From assembly GCA_934045905.1 (NCBI GenBank), contig OW203765.1, positions 26,563,151-26,627,150 of the forward strand: a stretch of DNA of 64,000 nt, written 5' to 3'. Source of the DNA: Leuctra nigra (lineage: Eukaryota > Arthropoda > Insecta > Plecoptera > Leuctridae). The first letter of the stretch is position 1. Every line of letters begins with the position of its first letter. A model generated the notes under the pieces. That model had not been told where the DNA came from. It ran no database searches and saw nothing but the letters and a program-made list of their open reading frames with translations. Shown one piece after another: positions 30,843 through 42,924 of this stretch. The position numbers and the translations under genes are program-made.

Positions 30843-31454
30843 ACGTGGTACTCAACCTTTTTGACTTGCGGGCCAATAATACGAATTTGCTTTTGTTGGC
30901 GGGCCGCATTTTAAAAATATCATTAATGCTCAGGTGATCATTCCAGGCGCGTAGAAACTACTTTTATCAGGGGGGGGGGGAGGCGAAGCCGCAGTTTTTT
31001 TTTTTTAGAATTTAACCATTTAAAAGTGATTTTGGGGCTCTAAAAGACATGAACTGAATCAAACTACCCTCCAATTGTTGCCCCGCAAGGCGTTTTTTAA
31101 GGTATAAAAGCAAAATAAGTGATCCGTTCCTACGTGCCTGGTTCATTCAGTGATTATGAAACGAATCGAACAATATTTCACACGCCGTACCGAACATTTT
31201 TTACAATTTTCGGACGTGGTAAATGGCTTAATTTTCGTTGCAACAAGTAGCCTATGAAGTTTCATTTAAGTTTCCTCGTATTTTCAGCCTGATGCGTGGA
31301 TCCTAACATGGCAACTCTCAAAATATGTCTCAAATGAAATGAGATTTTTATATTATTTTTTCAGTGGTCACATTTTGTGAATAAATAGGTATTTGAAACA
31401 TCAACTGGGGGTCCACAAATATTAGTCCCGCGGGCCGCAGGTTGAGTACCACAG
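30843..31454. mobile_element. hAT-like nonautonomous element with a nested MITE
   Basis: The ends carry GTGGTACTCAACC and GGTTGAGTACCAC. Possible target repeats (GATTTAGA / GATTTATG) are imperfect. Interior phrases TTGCGGGCCAATAATACGAA and GCGGGCCGCA are shared with 41373-42178. A 197-bp element (30944-31140) is inserted. Confidence 0.7.
30944..31140. mobile_element. Nested 197-bp hAT-like MITE
   Basis: Ends CAGGCGCGTAGAAAC and GTTCCTACGTGCCTG with 7/8 matching 8-bp repeats GATCATTC (30936-30943) and GTTCATTC (31141-31148). Contains a G-run and a GCCCCGCAAGGCG module. The same family is at 38996-39299. Confidence 0.75.
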
Positions 31455-31727
31455 ATTTATGATGATATTTTATCCGGCCCGGCTCCCCGAATATAATAGC
31501 CCTAGATTAATTGGTTTGGTAATGTATTGTCCACCACCTGACCCAAAATATATTGCAAACAGGTTTATGAAAAAGGCATAGGCAAAAAAAAATCTATTAA
31601 AAATCTATAATTTATGGAATTGATAAAACACAGATTATCGCAACTTGATATATAGTAAACTGTAAACTGGGCGAAAACATACAGGCTTCAACTTATGTTT
31701 ATTGAACTCTTGGACACAGCAAATGAA

Positions 31728-32110
31728 TTATTAATTAATAATGCTGGTTGCTGCACGTCACCATGTGCGCAGCACAGGAGCGCAGCACTTCTCTACACGT
31801 GTCGCGCACTGCGCAGCCACTGTCTGCGCAGCTCCACTTGCCTGCAAACAAATTAATTATTAATTAATAATGCTGATTACTGCAAGTCACAACATGTGCG
31901 CAGCACAGGAGCGCAGCACTTCTCTACACGTGTCGCGCACTGCTCAGCCACTGTCTGCGCAGCTCCACTTGCCTGCAAACAAATTAATTATTAATTAATA
32001 ATGCTGATTACTGCACGTCACAACATGTGCGCAGCACAGGAGCGCAGCACTTCTCTACACGTGTCGCGCACTGCGCAGCCACTCTCTGCGCAGCTCCACT
32101 TGCCTGCAAT
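31728..32110 (-). repeat. 131-bp tandem triplication containing a lectin terminal exon
   Basis: Three near-identical 131-bp units, each with an acceptor TTTGCAG (GATTGCAG in the third), a 49-bp exon (31793-31841, 31924-31972, 32055-32103) and TAATTAATAATTAATT-type spacer. The exons read RQVELRRQWLRSARHV, RQVELRRQWLSSARHV and RQVELRREWLRSARHV, each followed by TAG. Confidence 0.88.
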
Positions 32111-33762
32111 CAAATCAAAACAAATAATTTTCCAGTGTCAGGTTCAGATTCGTTAATCACTTTCATTTTATTTAAATCATAACCTTCCAAAATTTTCGCT
32201 TTTTTTCACTGTGCGGGTAAGTCGAAGTTTGATCAAATGAGTTAGGTTCACTTTTACTTTTTTTTTGTTTTATTCTACAGTATTGTCATACTTTTCAATC
32301 TAGTCCTATTGATTTTTTTTGCTTATAACCTGACAATTGAAGATACTCATCAATCTAATAGGAACAAACAGACAAGCATCTAACTGCCTGTGGCAAAACC
32401 AGAAGTCTTTCTTATACTTTCTCTATAAAAAATCATATTCTTGTTGAAATATAAAATCCTAATAAAGTTCTTCCATGCACAAATTTCAGAGCAAAATGAC
32501 ATTAAATTTCGATCTCATGCATTATTTTGATGTCTTCACTATATCCCTGCTTTTACTCCCGCAGTAGTGACATTTTAGGGAATCATCTCTTCAACAATAT
32601 TAGTGATGATATTTGACATTGAATTCCATTGACTCTATTTATGTGTGTAATTACCTCAGCTCGATTTCGCATACGAATGGATATTTGAGTACTTTCTGAT
32701 CATCTAGAAGGACCCCGTGAATTGCTGAGATCAGGACCGCAGCATCTTGGTCGTAGTTCGGTTCTCCAGGCCACCAGCGTCTGAATCCAGTCTCTATGAG
32801 AGGATCGTCTAGAAGACACATTCACAAAAACACATCAGAATATAGAGAGGACTTTGGAACAAATTGAGAGTTTTTTAAGTGGATGTAACTTTGATAGGAT
32901 GTTCATATGATCAGTCTGATATGCACTCTATTATTTTAGCTTCGTGCCTTGTTAAAGAGGCGCGAAAAACTATACGACATTTTGGATAGAGCATACCTGT
33001 GACCAATTGATCTCAATTTCACAAGTGTGTTGTTCAAGGATGAAATTAGGGTTGTTATGTCACATTTTTAAAGTTAATTTTTATACGGCGTCCAGCGAGA
33101 CAAGAAAATAGCTGATTTTCCACCCAAAAGCAACTAAATAAATTAATTAACGAAGCAAAAAATTTGAAATGTTCCAAAATTGATAACCCTCGATTTATTT
33201 TACAACATATAATTATTTTTGTTTGTGCGTACCGAATATAGTGACGAATTGTCTATAATGTTCTTCGGAAGCTCCCGTCCATGCCAGTTCATAACGGTTT
33301 TGTGCATTAACAGCAACTTGGAGATTTGCGTAAAGCTCTCTGACGATCAAAGCTTCTCTCTCAGAGTTGATTATAATCAGATGAGATCCTTCCCTCTCGC
33401 ACATTTCCTTGGCTGTCATCCAGTTCACCTTGTAGTTGTGATATTTGTAGTAGCCCATGTTAGGGTAGAGTTTGTAGTTCTTTGGCGGCCATGTGCATTC
33501 GTCAGCGTTGGCAGCGCATTGCATGCTACGGGCTTGGGGACTCCAGCCCTAAGATGTAATACAAGGTTGAGCATATAGTCAACAAGTCTTTGGCAGTGGA
33601 TATGTTTAAATCGCTATCAATATTTGTGTGATTGTAACTGAAATCTTCAGAGGTCCACTGGGACTGTGCATAAAGTACCACGCTTCAGGGGGGGGGGACA
33701 GTTTTCTGCCGTCCTTTTAGGGGGGGCAGGGTTTCGAAAAGTGTGCAACAGTGTGACAAGTA

Positions 33763-33793
<31 letters not shown>

Positions 33794-34211
33794 AAAATTT
33801 ACCAATTTTTAGCTTTACGTCATTTATGCCCAGCGCCAGACCCGAGTGGTTTTCATTGTTATTTCTCTTAAATACATGAATATTTAATACTTTATAATTG
33901 AGTTTTGTTAATAGTTTAAGTGAGAATAAAAGAGATCGTCACTAGCTCTTCCATTTTTCACATTGAGAGGAAATTTAATTGAAATTGTATTATTTGTTTA
34001 CACCTGAGATTCATCAGCAGACGTCCAATAGAAACCGCCATCACATTCTGAAAACATTACGAACTATAAAATATACCATCTTTATACTGCCAAGTGTAAG
34101 AATAATATACTAATTGCGCTTAAGTACAGTAGTGCACTTACTGGAAAACTTACCATGTGTCAAGGTAATCAGAATGGTCAGAAAATAAGATTTAATTCCT
34201 AACGTCCCCAT
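31793..34211 (-). CDS. C-type lectin gene B, secreted, 206 aa
   Basis: Exons in transcript order: 34211-34154 (signal MGTLGIKSYFLTILITLTHG), 34047-34004, 33548-33233, 32808-32655, and one of three alternative terminal exons (nearest 32103-32055; then 31972-31924 or 31841-31793). Lengths 58+44+316+154+49 = 621, in frame throughout with consistent phases (1,0,1,2). Domain: DECTWPPKNYKLYPNMGYYK, WMTAKEMCEREGSHLIIINS, then WWPGEPNYDQDA and PFVCEIEL. The EPN in the binding loop predicts mannose-type Ca-dependent sugar binding. Related insect proteins bind bacterial LPS in hemolymph. Exon 3 has 15 bp more than lectin C, in the region AVNAQNRYELAWTGA. The basic, Arg-rich tail coming from the terminal exon is unusual. 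Confidence 0.85.
32104..32654 (-). other. Intron 4 of lectin B
   Basis: AT-rich intron from the donor GTAATT at 32654 to the first of the three acceptors. No other feature seen. Confidence 0.5.
33549..34003 (-). other. Intron 2 of lectin B with a degenerate MITE
   Basis: Contains at ~33663-33832 a decayed copy of the ACTGTGCATAAAG...CATTTATGCCCAG element (family at 42925-43284) with an interior poly-G run of about 30. Confidence 0.55.
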
Positions 34212-34270
34212 CACAAGATGGAACAAATACATTCGCTTTCCTATGGAAATTCACTGCAACTGAGCATTGA
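34212..34270 (-). promoter_or_regulatory. Core promoter of lectin B
   Basis: On the minus strand CTCAGTTGCAGTGAATTTCC stands ~45 bp before the ATG, matching the block before lectin A and the remnant; TCAGTTG fits an arthropod initiator. Confidence 0.55.
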
Positions 34271-34627
34271 TAAAGAATCTTTTTGACCTTTCACTCGGGA
34301 GACATTTATGGGTTCTTTCCTCTGACGTTGATCATAAAGTTTCAGATTAATTACTATATTATCAATGCTATACTGAATTATTTCAATAACATTCTTGATC
34401 CATTTGCTTGATAATAAAACTGTAAACTATATTTGAAAATCATTGGTAGTGGGTGTAAAAAACAATCCCGTTTATTAAATTCTTTGTCAAAATTATTAAA
34501 ATGTACATTATGCAATATAAGTTAACATTATACATTGTGCATAATTTCTCGGTCCTTAAAATTATATTTAGATTGAATATTTCCCGAAGTGCTTTTGTCA
34601 TCCAAGATTATCAACTGCGCAGTAGAT

Positions 34628-37600
34628 CTAGTGGTGTGTAGCCTCGCGCAGCCATTGCCTGCGCATCTCAACTTGGCTGCAAATTAACAAAAAAAAAACA
34701 GAGATTGCTTACGTACAGCTGTTTATTTAACCATTCAAAAATTGATAAATTATTCAAATGATTAAAACTGTGATATGTATAGTATACGTAACTATTTATT
34801 GTCAATAAGACCACCATATTAGAAATAGGGTTTAAGAACTAACGCAGCTCAAGAGTGAAATAATTAAAAGTCGAGTTTGGGCACAAAAACTGAATTTATG
34901 TACTTATACTTATTTGTAAGGTGGACTCAAGAAGAACTATGCAAATTGAGGTGTCAATTACAAAAACAATAGTCCAAATATGTGAAAAAAAACTATAGGT
35001 GTGTATAAAACTGAATAAAACTGAATACAACTGAATTTGTAAGGTCGACTCTATAAGACTTAAACCTTTGACTGTTGATCTAAGCTTGAACCTACTTCAT
35101 AAGAAATTATCTTATCCTAGACTCTACAAGGTTCTTGAGGTGAATCAAGAAAACCTATGCAAATTATATAATAATTTTTTACTTGAATGGTTCAAAAGTA
35201 ATAACGAAATTGAGGTTCACAAAAATTTACCTAAAAATACGCAAGCCTCTATCCATAAATAATTCTGCTTCCTCCACATTGTCACGTTCATTGATATAAA
35301 CTATTTTTTTAAAGTAAGCTTTACCTCAGTTCAATTTCGCAGACGAATGGTCGTTTGCCACCTCTCGGTCCGTCGTCGAGACCTCCATCAACGAAGTGAA
35401 CTGATAGCGCCGAGGTTCCGGGTCTATTGGGCTCGCCCGGTGACCACCGTGTGAATCCCGTGTCAAGTAGAGGGCCGTCTATACATCAATACACATTTTG
35501 CATTGCATTCAATATGACGGCTGGGTAGTGAGTTTTATCTTGAAGAGTTTTTTAATCGATTTTTTCAATATCTTTTACCGATGTAGGTAATTGTTAAGAA
35601 AATAAGGCTTTGTACGAGTATTCAGAACAGTTCAATGAAAATAATTTCATAGTTTGTAATGGTTTATGAGATTTACTTTGTCCTTGAGACGTTTAGTGCC
35701 CGAAAATTAGTAAAATTATGGCACTAAACATCTGTTGGACAAAATAAAACTAATAACTTATTCCAAACTATGAAATTATTTTCATTGAACTGTTTTGACT
35801 CGTACATAGCCCTATTTTGCTAACAATTACAATGGTAAAAGATATTGATAAAAATTGATTAAAAAACTCTTCAATGCCACGCTCACTAATCAGCCCTCCA
35901 GAAAACATTTTTTTCCCAAAGTGAATTATCAAAAAAATCAATGAATCACTAAATGCAATTCAGCGCTGTAAAGAAGTAGTTATGCCTATACCTATAGTAA
36001 GAAATGCTTTTGTGATTGTTCAAATTGAGGACGACTATAGTTTTGGTTGGGATCTCTTTACTGAATGATGCTATCGCACCAAACTATTTAATTTATTATG
36101 AATCAATGAATCAATCACGAGTACATTCAGAATAAATACAATAAATATTTTGTATTTTTTTTGCCTTCATTGCAAATGTTTTAAGTACGACAATGAAAAT
36201 ATAGCAAAATCTAGTGGAGCGGTCGCTCCACGCCAGCCAAGTCGTACGGCGCGCGCACACTCTCATTTAAAAAGGCTGGAGCAACCCACTTTTACTGTAA
36301 GCATCAAAGTGGCATTTTCGGCCTACTGGATCTTAAAATTGGGAAATCTCACATTGTTGCAAAATATCTTAATTTCGAGCTATGGCCCACCCCACCACAT
36401 TTACCAAATTTGGGAACAATACGTTATGCCTTTTGCGACCTGGAGGACCCTGAAAACCGTGAAATTGTACGGCTTTCTTCAGATGATTATAATAATGATT
36501 CATCTTCCAATAAATTCCGCGGTCTCCGCCACAGCCTAAACGGCTGGGCCGATTGACCTAAAACTTTCACCACATATACAGCTCGTCAGCCTGATGATAC
36601 CTTGCCCCTATGAATTTTTTGTGCCGCCATTTTGAAACCGGAAGTGACGTCATATCTCAAAAACGGCTAAACCGATCGGAACGAAATTTGCGCCAATCGA
36701 TTCAGACGGTCCTTTATATGAAATAACAACAGTGAAATTAAAGTTTTCTAATTACTGAAACCGGAAATGACGTCATAGTTTAGCGAAATCTGCCTAAATT
36801 CACTTCCCCTTTATACAAAAACCAACTACATATTCAGAAGGCTTATAATGAAATATTAGTATTTATATACATATAATTACAATGTGTAAGAACTTTCAGC
36901 CGCCATTTTGAAAACCGGAAGTGATGCCATATCTCGAAAACGGCTGGACCTATTGGAACGATGCTTTCGCAATTCTTCATGGCATATCACTTTAAGTTTA
37001 TATTTAGCTCCAAACAAAATTTTTCTTAGTAACTAATTCGGAAATGGCGTATTTTTTTAAAGGAATTAAGGAATTATCCATTTTTGCCCCAATAAGTTTT
37101 ACAAGTTGTGTAAATAAACTAAAAAAATAAGTGATATCCCCATAAAAAACACTCCGTGTAAAAATGCCAGCCAAGTCTAGTCAACTAAAAAAAAAATATG
37201 AAATCTAAAAATTCTGCACTGAAACGTAGTGATATCAAAAAATTAGCCAAGTCAAAACTGTATTTGAAAATTAAAATATACTTGGCGCATCGTTTTTTTA
37301 GGACATTGTAGGTATACTATAAGTATATGTATTTATATCTAGCCTATACTTCTAAGCTATTTATATACACGATGCGCCAAGTATTTTTTAATTTTCAAAT
37401 AAAGTTTTGACTTGGCTAATTTTTTGATATCACTACGTTTCAGTGCAGAATTTTTAGATTTCATATTTTTTTTTTAGTTGAAGAGACTTGGCTGGCATTT
37501 TTACACGGAGTGTTTTTTTATGGGGATTGTCAATAACCGGGACCTGTGGCTATGGATAATGAAATATTTAAGTTCTCCGAGCAAGGCTTTTTCATAAAAT

Positions 37601-38847
37601 CTAAATTACTGTTTTTTTCTAATACACAATATCATGCAATATTAGCGGAAAAGATGTGGAAATACCAGAGTTATGCATTTATGTTGGGAGTGTAGTTATT
37701 TGATTTGAGAGCATAGTTGAGAAATTGCAGATTTTCCAGGCACCAGCGAAAGCTAGATTCAGTAATTTCTCTGCCACTCTGTTGATGTCAGCCTCACACG
37801 TAATGTTTGTTTACAAAGCCTGGCAGTTGTAAGAACTGTCGACGAATTTTAACACTAAAACTATCCAAAACCGGGCTCGTAACAATTCATAGAAGGTTTC
37901 GTTTTATGAAATTTGGTAGATCTAGGTAGATTATGACGTACCAAATATAGTGACATATTGTCTATACTCTTCTTCCCTTGCTCCGATCCATCCATATTGG
38001 TATATAGGGCTAGGACAATTAGCATAGAGATCTCGCATTATCATAGATTCCTTCTCAGAGTTGATTATAGTCAGATGAGATCCTTCCCTCTCGCACATTT
38101 CCTTGGCTGTCATCCAGTCTGCTCCATAATTGTGGAATTTGTAGTAGCCCATGTTGGGGTAGAGTTTGTAGTTCTTGGGCGGCCATGTGCATTCGTCAGA
38201 GTTAGCAGCGCATATCATGCCACGGGCTTGAGGAGTCCAACCCTATGATGTAATTCAAGGTCAGCATTCTATAGGAAGACGGTCAGTGAAGCTAATGGCG
38301 TATTTCCTCACCTGAGATTCTTCAGCTGACTTCCAATAGAACTCGCCATAACATTCTGAAAATAGGAAAAAAGTTGGAAATTATTGGAGTTACAGTTGAA
38401 TAACAGAATAGACCAGATAATTGACTTGTTTGAAGAATTGGTCTGGTTGAATTAGGTGAACTATGTTGTTTGGTCCACCATTTTCCTTGTGGACTATGAG
38501 CAAACGATGTTTCCATTGAATATAGATTTATGAGTCTGATGATACCGAAATTAGTGGCCACGAATCTTTTATTTTTGTTTTCAATGCTAGTTAAGTTCTG
38601 TTTAAGTTTTATAACGCAGGTATAAACTATTTTTTAACATCTGAAGTCAAATGTCAGTAACTTTTTTCCTTTTCAAAAACTTCTCAAAATTGCACACATT
38701 AAATTTTCATATGAATTCTACAACGTAGAACATAAAGACTTTTTTGCGTCACCCGGTATAAAATATGTTAATAATGCACCATTACTTACCATGTACCAAG
38801 GCAGTCAGAATAACTACTAAATATAATTTAATTCCAAACGTCCCCAT
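34628..38847 (-). CDS. C-type lectin gene C, secreted, 201 aa
   Basis: Exons in transcript order: 38847-38790 (signal MGTFGIKLYLVVILTALVHG), 38355-38312, 38242-37942, 35478-35325, 34676-34628. Sum 606 bp = 202 codons including TAG; phases agree at every junction. The product has DECTWPPKNYKLYPNMGYYK, YGADWMTAKEMCEREGSHL, GARGEEEYRQYVTIF-type sequence, then TGFTRWSPGEPNRPGTSA and FVCEIEL, and ends SQVEMRRQWLREATHH. The EPN motif suggests mannose-type ligand preference. It is the closest intact relative of the broken gene A and shares its 3' UTR start (ATCTTGGATGACAAAA). Intron 3 (2.5 kb) hosts repeat R' and a foldback MITE. Probable secreted immune or hemolymph lectin. Confidence 0.86.
34677..35324 (-). 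other. Intron 4 of lectin C
   Basis: Holds short AAAACTGAATA iterations near 35010. A 64-aa ORF on the plus strand (35068-35262) has no recognisable family and is antisense to the intron; I do not call it. Confidence 0.45.
35517..35898. repeat. ~380-bp foldback MITE in lectin C intron 3
   Basis: Left arm from GGCTGGGTAGTGAG through GAAGAGTTTTTTAATCGAT and ATAATTTCATAGTTTG; right arm is the complement, ending CTCACTAATCAGCCC. The centre is GTTTAGTGCC...GGCACTAAAC. TSD not clear. Confidence 0.8.
36210..37525. repeat. Repeat R', uninterrupted paralogue of the Polinton target
   Basis: Begins TCTAGTGGAGCGGTCGCTCC and matches 13849-15287 followed directly by 29426-29828. At 37128-37133 it has TAAGTG where the interrupted copy has GGAGTG on both sides of the 14.1-kb element. 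Contains GCCGCCATTTTGAAA units near 36625 and 36899. It lies antisense in lectin C intron 3. Confidence 0.85.
37138..37525. repeat. Foldback MITE, copy 2
   Basis: Same as 29430-29828: starts CCCCATAAAAAACACTCC, ends GGAGTGTTTTTTTATGGGG; arms near-perfect complements. Confidence 0.87.
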
Positions 38848-38910
38848 CACAACATGAAACTAGTAAACTCTCTCCAAAAGCAATTTCACTTCAACTGCGC
38901 ATGGATAAAA
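38848..38910 (-). promoter_or_regulatory. Core promoter of lectin C
   Basis: On the minus strand GCGCAGTTGAAGTGAAATTG then TTTCATGTTGTG before ATGGGGACG, homologous to the blocks of the other lectin copies; the initiator is GCAGTTG here. Confidence 0.5.
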
Positions 38911-38995
38911 TGCAACTTGAATTCTACATCGGTTTTTAGTCGGTAATTCCACTTTATGGAAATACAATCTCATGTTATTCAGTCTTTATTGTGTT

Positions 38996-39299
38996 CAGAC
39001 GCGTAGGAACTAAATTTGTAAGGGGGGGGATTATTTTGTAAACGAAGTATAGATGGAAATACTTTTGACTACGAAGACAATGGGGGGTCTGGGGGAGACC
39101 CCCAGTAATATGGGTCCGGAGCCCATATCCCCGGATTTTTTTTTGTGAGTTTCAGCCATGAATGTGGTTCATTTCTAGGCTACTAGATTTTAACCCTTTT
39201 TATCTTGACATGTGTTTAAGAACATAGGGAGGAGAATTGAATCAGAAGGGGGGGTGGTATTCCCCCCCCCCCCATCCCAACCCCCTTCCTATGCGCCTG
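38996..39299. mobile_element. hAT-like MITE, 304 bp
   Basis: Ends CAGACGCGTAGGAAC and TTCCTATGCGCCTG, flanked by perfect 8-bp TSD ATTGTGTT (38988-38995, 39300-39307). The interior has GGGGGTCTGGGGGAGACCCC and G/C runs. No ORF. Confidence 0.9.
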
Positions 39300-39307
39300 A
39301 TTGTGTT

Positions 39308-40509
39308 GGTTGTAGCGTCCTAAAAAGTGCTAATAGAATGCGCTAGTAAAAGTAAGAAAGCTGGAGATAAAATAGTTCACCTGCCTTTTGACAGATTATT
39401 CAGTGAACTGCACTTAATATTGCATTAATAATAAATATGGAAAATGATCTGTCAAAATGCTGCTTTAGGTGAATACTGAATAAAGATATACTTTTCGCAA
39501 GAAAATGAATGAATGTTGAAATTAAATGCCGATTGAATTAGATGGTAGACACTTGGGTACGCATCAGTTTCTGTATTTCGCGATGTAGTTATAACTCTAC
39601 CATTGCCATGAAAGTGCCGTGCTCCTGCGCACTAGAGTCCTCTTTCTACCTCAGATTCTTTGCTTTACTAAACCACTTATTCCTCTAAGACTAAAGCCTA
39701 GGTACATTAACAAAAATCCACAGCACGTAAAGTGTATCACAATAATAGAAATTGAAAAGGGTTATTACATTCTTGAAAAATTAGCACACAAATACTAATT
39801 TATTAAGATTTGTACTGCGACGTCAAATAAAAAAGTCCTGGTTGGGGTGGGGGGAGGGGGGCGAAATCTGAAAACGTCACTGGGTGCAACTAGCAGGGGG
39901 AGAGCTCTCATTTAATTCAATGCTCTGCTAAGTGTGGCAGGCAGCAACAAATTGCAACAACTTTGTTGCACGTCTTTGTTGCAAACAGGGACCTATTTTC
40001 GAGATCGTTCGAACCAAATTCCATACGGATTCGAGTCAAACCGTACCCTGACCTCAGACAAAACAAAACAATAAACTGATTTGGCTTATTGGACGCTATT
40101 TCCTTCGGACGGACGTCACTTTGACGTCACGCTCGATTATGCGAGAGCTCGAACGATCTCGAAAATAGGTCATTACATCCACTCGAATCCGCATGGAATT
40201 TCACTCGCACGATATGTAAATCAATCGTTGCACCGTGTGACTGATAGCGGCTATGTGTGTACCTTACATTTCCAGATTATAAAACCATCTTCAATTTACA
40301 CGATTTTTTTCCGCCTTTTCTTGGTCTTGCGTGACCTATATGTAGCCTGTACGAGTATGTATCCGATCAGATCGGTCGTGCCTTATATGCTGGAACCTTC
40401 TCATCATTTGCCTCTAGATTGAGGGAATACCACGCAATAAACTCAGTCAAACACTGGTTCAAGGACAGATCCGGCATGATACGTATCATACGTATGATAT
40501 GATACGCAT
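39308..40509. other. Gene-free stretch
   Basis: No recognisable gene. The last ~150 bp before the hAT insertion may belong to the LINE whose 3' end is seen after 45708. The ORF at 40081-40422 has no family signal. Confidence 0.45.
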
Positions 40510-41018
40510 CAGTGGCGTAGGAACGTCTTCGAAGTTAGGGGGGGGGGGGGGGGGCCACACGGAAAAAAATGGTATGGCTGTGGCAGCAATAATCGTATTG
40601 CTGAACCTTTTCTTGCTCCCGGAGCGAGATGAATGACTGTGCTAATCACTACGGTATTGCTGGAAACACAAGCGTATTATTGCTGAAAATGTCTGACTGC
40701 AGTTTCAATAAAGATTGTTGTCACAGCAATACTCATATTTCATAAACAACTCCCACGTTATCTCCACATTCCGTTGCGACCGTTGAGACACATGAGTCAG
40801 CTGAATGACGTGATCTAGCCCATTCCCCCCCTTCCCACACCCCGCCGCATCACCAAGCTGCCTCAGTGAACGAGTGATTCCCACGCAGAGAGACGCGTAT
40901 TATCAACGGTGCGAAGTGAATGCGTGCAGTTTCTGCAGTGTGTTTATCTAGTGCAGTGTATTTGTATAGTGCAGTGTGCTTCAAGAATGCTCAATAATTG
41001 TGTTAATAAACCGAGATA

Positions 41019-42335
41019 ATGTTAGATTGCAGCATCTACAGTTTGAAGGTAAGATATAATACTTATTCAATTATACTAATGTAGTTCCACTTCAAAAATC
41101 AAATGTATCAATGCATAGGTGATTACATTACAACCTATACCTACTACATAAAATTATGTCTTGCTATAGGAATTGCAAAAGGAATAGTTGAACATTTGAA
41201 ATGGACATGTAAGGGGGGGGGGGGGGGTCAATCTTTCTAAAAGTAAAAATTGGTGCCTTCTAGAACATTCAGCTCTATATCTGCATTCAGAAGAACATTT
41301 CTTGAAATTTTGAAATGTTAATATAGATAGGTTTTAGATAATTTCTCGATCTAATTTCTCTTATTTTCGATCAGTAGGTACTCAACATTTTTCACTTGCG
41401 GGTCAATAATACGAATTTGATTTTTTTGGCGGGCCTCAATTTTTTTTAAACCGTAGGTAACCTACATGTACAATAATGTTCACGTTATCAGGTAGTGTTG
41501 GTAATAGATATTTTTTAGGTACGTAGGGTAAAAGCAACTTTACGTAATTCTAATTTGTGGATGAGATCCTTGGATGTAGGTATGCATTTCATAATTCGCA
41601 TCATGTAATAAATAATAAATTGAGTAGCATATAACCAAATTTAAAAATTGTTTAAAAATTTAAATATATTTTATGTACAGTGGCGTGCAAGTGTTCGTAC
41701 TGTCTTTCTCATAAGAGCACAATGTATAAAGGGGTAGGAACACTTGGAGGTGGGTGTACCTAACCTACTAAGTAGATTTAGGTATATTAAGAAAGTAATT
41801 TCTTTTGTTACATAAAAAAAACATTGTGTTACTGATGCTGATGCTAAGTAATGTAGCGTCTGTTTCAAACCTACCCAAAGAAACGCACATGCAACGCATG
41901 CAAAAGCATTGATAAGAATGTGTCGTACAGTCACGTCCAGCGGTCTCCAAAACACTGACGCATGCAATTACTGAAAACAGAATTGAGTTGGGTTGGGACT
42001 ATTCAAAACGTGATTTGGTGGCTTCCTTCTTTATCTCGGAATTTCTCTCAATTTCAACTAGAAATTACATTTTTTGTTATTTTCACAGTGTACACATTTT
42101 GTGAATAAGTAGGTACCTAGGTATTTGAAACACTAACTAGGGGGCATCAAAAATGTAGTCCCAGGTCGAGTACCACTGACTTAGATAATGGACAAATTTA
42201 CGTACTGCAAATGTACAATTGCAATTGTAGCACAATCTCTTCGCACAATCATATTTTTTTGATTTTTAGTTTGACGAGACTCATCGCATTGATGATACCG
42301 ACGACTTGGACGAGATACCTGACATCAGCCCCTGA
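41019..42335 (+). CDS. Possible spliced 31-aa acidic microprotein inside the CACGG element
   Basis: ATG at 41019 gives MLDCSIYSLK up to a donor GTAAGA at 41049; an acceptor TTTTTAG at 42263-42269 opens exon 2 in the same phase (FDETHRIDDTDDLDEIPDIS, P, stop at 42333-42335). A further donor/acceptor pair (GTAACA near 42472, TTTGCAG near 43654) could follow in the 3' UTR. Upstream are several TAGTGCAGTGT repeats. No family known; the call rests on phase match and splice sites alone. Confidence 0.25.
41373..42178. mobile_element. hAT-like element relative of 30843-31454
   Basis: Left CAGTAGGTACTCAACA and right GTCGAGTACCACTG, with shared interior phrases (TCACTTGCGGGTCAATAATA). Target duplication not convincing. 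Confidence 0.6.
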
Positions 42336-42924
42336 AACAGGCCCCTGTGACCCCGCTATTCAAGAAGCACCTCTCCTGACTCTAAAATCAAGAATAATTG
42401 GGAAGTGAAGGGATTCGCCTGCCAAGTGGACAACACATAGCACCGGCTTGAAAGCGAACTCGGATGCTTGAGGTAACAACAGAATGATTATTTTAATAGT
42501 GCAGTTATCATTTTAAACAGCATTAGGGATGTGCTATTTTTAATTATTTTATGTTCACTATTATTTATCTGGTATTATGTTGCATCATCTTTTTTTAAAA
42601 ACGATTTAAAATCAAGTGGCGCAGTCTCATTACACTCAGGGTCATTAGCCTACTATTTTTCTAGATTGTTGTACATTATTTATAAAGACTATTTTCTCCT
42701 TCTGTACTGTTCAATCAAAAGGACCAAAATATAATTACCTAGTTTGACTTTTTTAATTGCGCTGGCATTAGATTAATCGAGAGTAAGTAACTAAAAGTGT
42801 TTTAAAGTTTTGATATTTTACAACACTCACGAAATAATGCTTCAAATATCAAGTCCAACGAACACAATGCACAATCTGTGGATAGACTAAGAAGATGCTA
42901 TCACTAATCTGCTATACTGCCTTG

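Noticed and set aside
35068..35262. 64-aa ORF antisense to lectin C
   Set aside because: Intronic, no family recognised, no splice support.
40081..40422. 113-aa ORF
   Set aside because: No homology signal, no splice or promoter context.
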